Both the position numbers and the translations under genes were made by a program. The notes under the pieces were generated by a model. It made no database searches and was not told the DNA's origin. It was given only the letters and a program-made list of their open reading frames with translations. Below are positions 61,332 through 64,000 of a DNA stretch of 64,000 nucleotides, one piece after another; the stretch's first letter is position 1, and each line of letters starts with the position of its first letter. The stretch covers positions 806,001-870,000 of the forward strand of contig NZ_LN850107.1 of the NCBI RefSeq assembly GCF_900070365.1, read 5' to 3'. The stretch is from Alloactinosynnema sp. L-07. GTDB taxonomy: Bacteria; Actinomycetota; Actinomycetes; Mycobacteriales; Pseudonocardiaceae.

Positions 61332-62567
61332 TTACGGCTGGCGAGGGTCGGTGCCGTGTACGCCCATCCGGTGCGCGAGTTCGATCGCCCGGTCCGCCGG
61401 TCGAGGGTGGCGGATCATCTCGCGGACCAGCACGCGGGAGAGCCGGTGGTAGCGGACCTGCTCAGGCGCGTACTGCTCGGCGCCGAGGAGCAGCCCGAGG
61501 GCGTCGTCGGCGCGGTTCCAGCGCACGAACGCCCGCGCGGTCTCGATGGCATGTCGGACGCGGCGCTCGACAGGTAGTGCCCGTGTGTCGACGCGGGGGC
61601 CGAGGTCGACGGCGATCTGGACGTCGCCGAGCTCCATCGCGGCGGTGACGCGGTGGATGTTGACGTTGGTGGGGCCGAACGCCGTCCACAGGTGGTTGGC
61701 GTCGTGCCCGATCCGGGTGGCGGCAATGTCCGCCTCGGACAGGAAGGTCGTGGTGTCGGAGCGGTCCTCGCGCCGCGATGAGGCGACCGCGCCGACCAGG
61801 TGCAGCATCCCGTAGACCGACAGGTACTCGGGGGTGGCGTCGCCGAGGCCGGGTTCGAGGTGTTCGGCGGCGGCGCGGATGAGCGCGACGGCCTGCTCGA
61901 ACTCTCCGATGGAGACCAGTGCGTGGGCGACGGAGCGGTAGAGGGAGGCGATCATCAGGTTGTCGCCGCTGGTGTTGGCGGCGGACAGGCCGCGGGTGGC
62001 GGAGATCGCGGCGAGGTCGGCCTCGCCGAGCTTGGTGAGGAACGCGGTGGCGACCTGGTGGGCGCTGGCGGCCAGCGCGTGGGCGCTCAAGCCGTCGTCG
62101 CTGCTGGTTCCGTACTGCTGGCAGGCGGCCTGAACGTCGGTGATCAGCAACGGGAGCCGCTGGGTGAGCCGGGCGTAGCGGGAGTTCTGGTAGTCGTCCC
62201 ACTGGGCGGCGATCTCGGCCGCGAGGACGTCCAGCCGGGCCGGTTCGCCTTCGCGCGGGCCGGTGAGGAACTGGCGGTGGTCCATCAGCGCGACCCGCAG
62301 CGCGGGCACGGTTCGGCGGCCTGACTCATCGGCCCAGGCCAGGAGGACAGGTTCGCCGATCAGGTCGCCAAGGGAGATGTCCAGCGCGGCGGACAGTCGG
62401 CGCAGCACGGAGAGACGGTCGACGGGGAGCACGTCGTGCTCGACCTTGCGCAGCCAGTCCTCGGTGCGCGCGACCAGCCCGGCCAGCACGGCCTGGGTCA
62501 GCCCGCGTCGCTGCCGGTAGAACGCGACGCGTTCGCCGATGGTCATGTCGTCGGTCATCCCTCGCAT
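61332..62567 (-). CDS. XRE family regulator with C-terminal helical repeat domain
   Basis: A 411-residue regulator. The helix-turn-helix is at about residues 10-65 (RVAFYRQRRGLTQAVLAGLV and ARTEDWLRKVEHDVLPVD). From about residue 95 to the end it is Ala/Leu-rich and helical, with repeated units such as LGEADLAAISATRGLSAA and GEFEQAVALIRAAAEH, as in TPR-containing peptide-sensing or developmental regulators. The ATG at 62567 follows GGAAGG; ATGs at 62558 and 62546 are close alternatives. It is divergent from the small-gene operon at 62728, with which it probably forms one module. Confidence 0.85.
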   Translation of the reverse strand: MRGMTDDMTIGERVAFYRQRRGLTQAVLAGLVARTEDWLRKVEHDVLPVDRLSVLRRLSAALDISLGDLIGEPVLLAWADESGRRTVPALRVALMDHRQFLTGPREGEPARLDVLAAEIAAQWDDYQNSRYARLTQRLPLLITDVQAACQQYGTSSDDGLSAHALAASAHQVATAFLTKLGEADLAAISATRGLSAANTSGDNLMIASLYRSVAHALVSIGEFEQAVALIRAAAEHLEPGLGDATPEYLSVYGMLHLVGAVASSRREDRSDTTTFLSEADIAATRIGHDANHLWTAFGPTNVNIHRVTAAMELGDVQIAVDLGPRVDTRALPVERRVRHAIETARAFVRWNRADDALGLLLGAEQYAPEQVRYHRLSRVLVREMIRHPRPADRAIELAHRMGVHGTDPRQP

Positions 62568-62664
62568 GAGGTTCAACCTTCCAGCTCCGGCCGCGACGAA
62601 CCCAGAGAAATCCTCCCGGTTCACCACATTCGCCGCACCTAGCGTCCTGAATCAAGCACTCCCC

Positions 62665-62681
62665 GTGACATAGGACGTCAC
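62665..62681. promoter_or_regulatory. Inverted repeat in the divergent region of the XRE/small-gene module
   Basis: GTGAC, seven bases, GTCAC. It lies between the XRE start and the first small gene, where an autoregulatory operator would be expected. The arms are only five bases, so the call is tentative. Confidence 0.4.
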
Positions 62682-62727
62682 GAGGAGATCGTCCCACGCA
62701 GGCGTGTGAGCGAACTGGGGAGCGACC

Positions 62728-62838
62728 ATGCCCATGGTCAAGCGGACGCATGAGATATCAGCACTGGCTCCTGCCGTGTCGGGCGTACCCCGACCGGTCG
62801 GCACGGCAGGTTTCAACCCTGGCCGGGGCCGGTCATGA
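62728..62838 (+). CDS. 36-residue small protein, first gene of the overlapping operon
   Basis: ATG at 62728 is preceded by GGGGAG at five bases, one of the best ribosome sites in the window. It encodes a basic, flexible peptide starting MPMVKRTHEISALAP and ending in GFNPGRGRS. Its stop overlaps the next ATG by four bases (ATGA), the same coupling as between all genes that follow. There is no hydrophobic segment and no cysteine. It may be a leader peptide for translational coupling, or a bioactive or precursor peptide; neither can be shown here. Confidence 0.6.
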   Translation: MPMVKRTHEISALAPAVSGVPRPVGTAGFNPGRGRS

Positions 62839-63068
62839 CCGGGTGGGGGCTGGTCCTGGCGGTGGCGGTGATCGTCGGCTGCGCGGTCGCGCCGGTGCTG
62901 GTCGGGTGGGCGATCAACGTCTGGTGCACCCGCCGCAGGCTGGCGCGTTGCCGGGCGGCGGACCTGCGCTGCCGAGTGGACGAGATCCGTGACCGCAACC
63001 GGCGAGCGCTGCCCGGCCCGGCGGAGCCCTACCGGCTGCGGCCAGTCCCTGGCCGGGTCGCGTCGTGA
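62835..63068 (+). CDS. Small single-span membrane protein
   Basis: A 77-residue protein with one long hydrophobic segment at residues 4-31 (GLVLAVAVIVGCAVAPVLVG onward) and a basic C-terminal half containing CTRRRLARCRAADLRCRVDE. I do not recognise it. It overlaps its neighbours by four bases on each side (ATGA before, GTGA after). The positive-inside rule puts the basic tail in the cytoplasm. Confidence 0.7.
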   Translation: MTGWGLVLAVAVIVGCAVAPVLVGWAINVWCTRRRLARCRAADLRCRVDEIRDRNRRALPGPAEPYRLRPVPGRVAS

Positions 63069-63322
63069 GGGCCGTCCGCGCGGCCCGGCGGTGGCGCCCG
63101 CGCTGGTGGCGGCACCCGGCCCAGCCGGTCGCGGTGCCGGAACCGGACACCGAGCTGATCTTCCTCGACCAGCCCACCGTGCGGTTCCCGCGTCGTTCGC
63201 ATTCGCCCGTCCAGGCCGGGCTCCGGGTCGCCCCCTACGCCTCCGTCGGCTGGCGCACCCAGCCGATCCTCCGCGTCCCCGCGTCCTCCCGGGACCCGCG
63301 ATCGAACAGGACACCTCGCTGA
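63065..63322 (+). CDS. Small basic hypothetical protein
   Basis: An 85-residue, Arg- and Pro-rich protein that begins with a Trp/Arg segment (RAARRWRPRWWRHP), followed by EPDTELIFLDQPTVRFP. No family recognised. The GTG start at 63065 lies in the previous stop, and its own stop overlaps the next ATG by one base. The tryptophan-arginine start could bind membrane or nucleic acid; this is a guess from composition. Confidence 0.6.
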   Translation: MRAVRAARRWRPRWWRHPAQPVAVPEPDTELIFLDQPTVRFPRRSHSPVQAGLRVAPYASVGWRTQPILRVPASSRDPRSNRTPR

Positions 63323-63489
63323 TGAGTGCTCGACGAGCGGCGACCCGGCCGCGTGTGGCCCGTCCGGCGTTGACGTTCCCGGTTGGCAACCACTGTTGCC
63401 ACCAGTACCGGATCGTCTGCGGCTACTACGAATGCGTGCACGGGCACGTGCTCAAGGTCGGCTATCCCGGAAGGGGTGGGCGACGGTGA
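63322..63489 (+). CDS. Small cysteine/histidine-rich protein
   Basis: A 55-residue protein with a basic N-terminus (MSARRAATRPRVARP) and a Cys/His cluster: GNHCCHQYRIVCGYYECVHGH. Four cysteines and four histidines lie within 20 residues, suited to zinc or another metal. No known zinc-finger spacing matches exactly. It is coupled at both ends, by one base before and four bases after. Confidence 0.6.
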   Translation: MSARRAATRPRVARPALTFPVGNHCCHQYRIVCGYYECVHGHVLKVGYPGRGGRR

Positions 63490-63779
63490 GCCTGGACTAC
63501 ACCCCTGGCCGGTACACAGCGCTGCGGCTGGCGGCCCGTGAGCTGATCGTCTCCGACCGGACGGTGCTGCGGCGCCGCGACCACGTCGACCTGCCACCGG
63601 AGGTGTTCGCGGCGCTGCTCGTCCTCGCCCGCGACGGCTATCTCCAGCATCAGTTGCCTAAGCCGGGCAGCGACTTGGCGGTGCGGCCGGTCGGCTTGAG
63701 CCTGCCCGGGACGCGGTTGCTGCTCTCGTTCAACACCGAACACGTCCGTCGTGGACAGCAAGCCGGTGACCTGCGATGA
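63486..63779 (+). CDS. Small hypothetical protein
   Basis: A 97-residue soluble protein. RYTALRLAARELIVSDRTVLRRRDHVDL and PPEVFAALLVLARDGYLQHQL suggest helices, perhaps a small winged-helix-like fold, followed by strands ending LSLPGTRLLLSFN. No family recognised. GTG start in the preceding stop (GTGA) and ATGA overlap with the following gene. Confidence 0.6.
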   Translation: MSLDYTPGRYTALRLAARELIVSDRTVLRRRDHVDLPPEVFAALLVLARDGYLQHQLPKPGSDLAVRPVGLSLPGTRLLLSFNTEHVRRGQQAGDLR

Positions 63780-64000
63780 CCAGCGCGATCGAGCAGCCGG
63801 TGTGGTGGGGCACCAACCGGGGGAACAGCACCTTCTACGCCGGCCGCGCGCACGTCGTGTGGCCAGGCAGCGGCCGGGCCGGGCTGTGCGGGCTGCCAGT
63901 GGACGACCTGTGGGAGCTGCGGCCGTCGGTGCCGGAGCTGCTGTGCCCGGACTGCTGCCTGCTGGCCATGGCGGCACTGTTCCCCGCCTTCCCCACCGAC
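63776..64000 (+). CDS. Cysteine-rich zinc-finger-like protein, partial (cut by window end)
   Basis: The first 75 residues of a gene that runs past the window. It contains FYAGRAHVVWPGSG, LCGLPVDDLWEL and LLCPDCC. The pattern of a His, one Cys and a later CPDC pair resembles the small zinc-finger proteins that accompany XRE regulators in Pseudonocardiaceae, as I recall them. The ATG at 63776 overlaps the upstream stop by four bases. It is the sixth gene of the overlapping series. Confidence 0.6.
   Translation, partial: MTSAIEQPVWWGTNRGNSTFYAGRAHVVWPGSGRAGLCGLPVDDLWELRPSVPELLCPDCCLLAMAALFPAFPTD

Overview
The window is high-GC (roughly 70 percent), with frequent GTG starts, start-stop overlaps of the ATGA/GTGA/TGATG type and little spacer DNA. 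Gene content and order point to a filamentous actinomycete of the Pseudonocardiaceae (Actinokineospora, Saccharothrix, Lentzea or Amycolatopsis type); the genus cannot be fixed from sequence alone. The backbone follows the order that, from memory, corresponds to Mycobacterium tuberculosis Rv2703 back to Rv2676c: sigA, ppgK, suhB, cei, DUF4193, DUF3093, dut, DUF3710, hydrolase, OB-fold protein, DUF3159, ceoC/ceoB, APC permease, TRAM methyltransferase, dxs, RNase D, DUF3000, hemE, hemY, hemQ. Accessory genes are inserted between these anchors.

Layout. 1-6.2 kb: an RND exporter, a YihY/BrkB membrane protein and a superfamily 2 helicase. 6.3-11.1 kb: a xylose-type ABC importer operon (binding protein, ATPase, permease) ending in a ROK repressor, with a clear palindromic operator upstream. 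11.1-18.2 kb: DUF7455, the principal sigma factor, polyphosphate glucokinase, inositol-phosphatase, envelope protein Cei, DUF4193, DUF3093, dUTPase and DUF3710, with a 139-nt nested palindrome between suhB and cei. 18.2-23.2 kb: a SARP-like BTAD/NB-ARC regulator facing a Drr-type ABC exporter. 23.3-37.7 kb: hydrolase, OB-fold protein, DUF3159, a fatty acid desaturase with an 18-bp operator, a lipoprotein, paired TrkA proteins, an APC permease, an RNA methyltransferase, dxs, a phosphotransferase and a two-component system.

37.7-43.3 kb is a more accessory stretch: an XRE-DUF5753 regulator, DUF72, a secreted peptidase-like protein, DUF4386 with clustered operators, and a toxin-antitoxin pair whose toxin gene is broken. 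43.3-49.1 kb holds fadB-fadA with a double operator, then a TetR gene divergent from a deazaflavin-type oxidoreductase across three copies of one palindrome, then an MFS exporter overlapping the oxidoreductase 3' end on the other strand. 49.2-56.9 kb: RNase D, an orphan LuxR-type response regulator, a dipeptidase, a large secreted M14 carboxypeptidase, a small membrane protein, a GNAT enzyme and DUF3000. 57.0-60.7 kb is a coproporphyrin-type haem operon (hemE, hemY, hemQ) ending in a truncated CoA-transferase.

60.7-64.0 kb is the least explained part: an XRE/TPR-like regulator with a YdcF gene downstream, divergent from a tightly overlapping run of at least six very small genes (36, 77, 85, 55 and 97 residues, plus a cysteine-rich one cut by the window end). 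It is the best candidate for an undescribed system. No tRNA, rRNA, CRISPR array or intact insertion sequence was seen.
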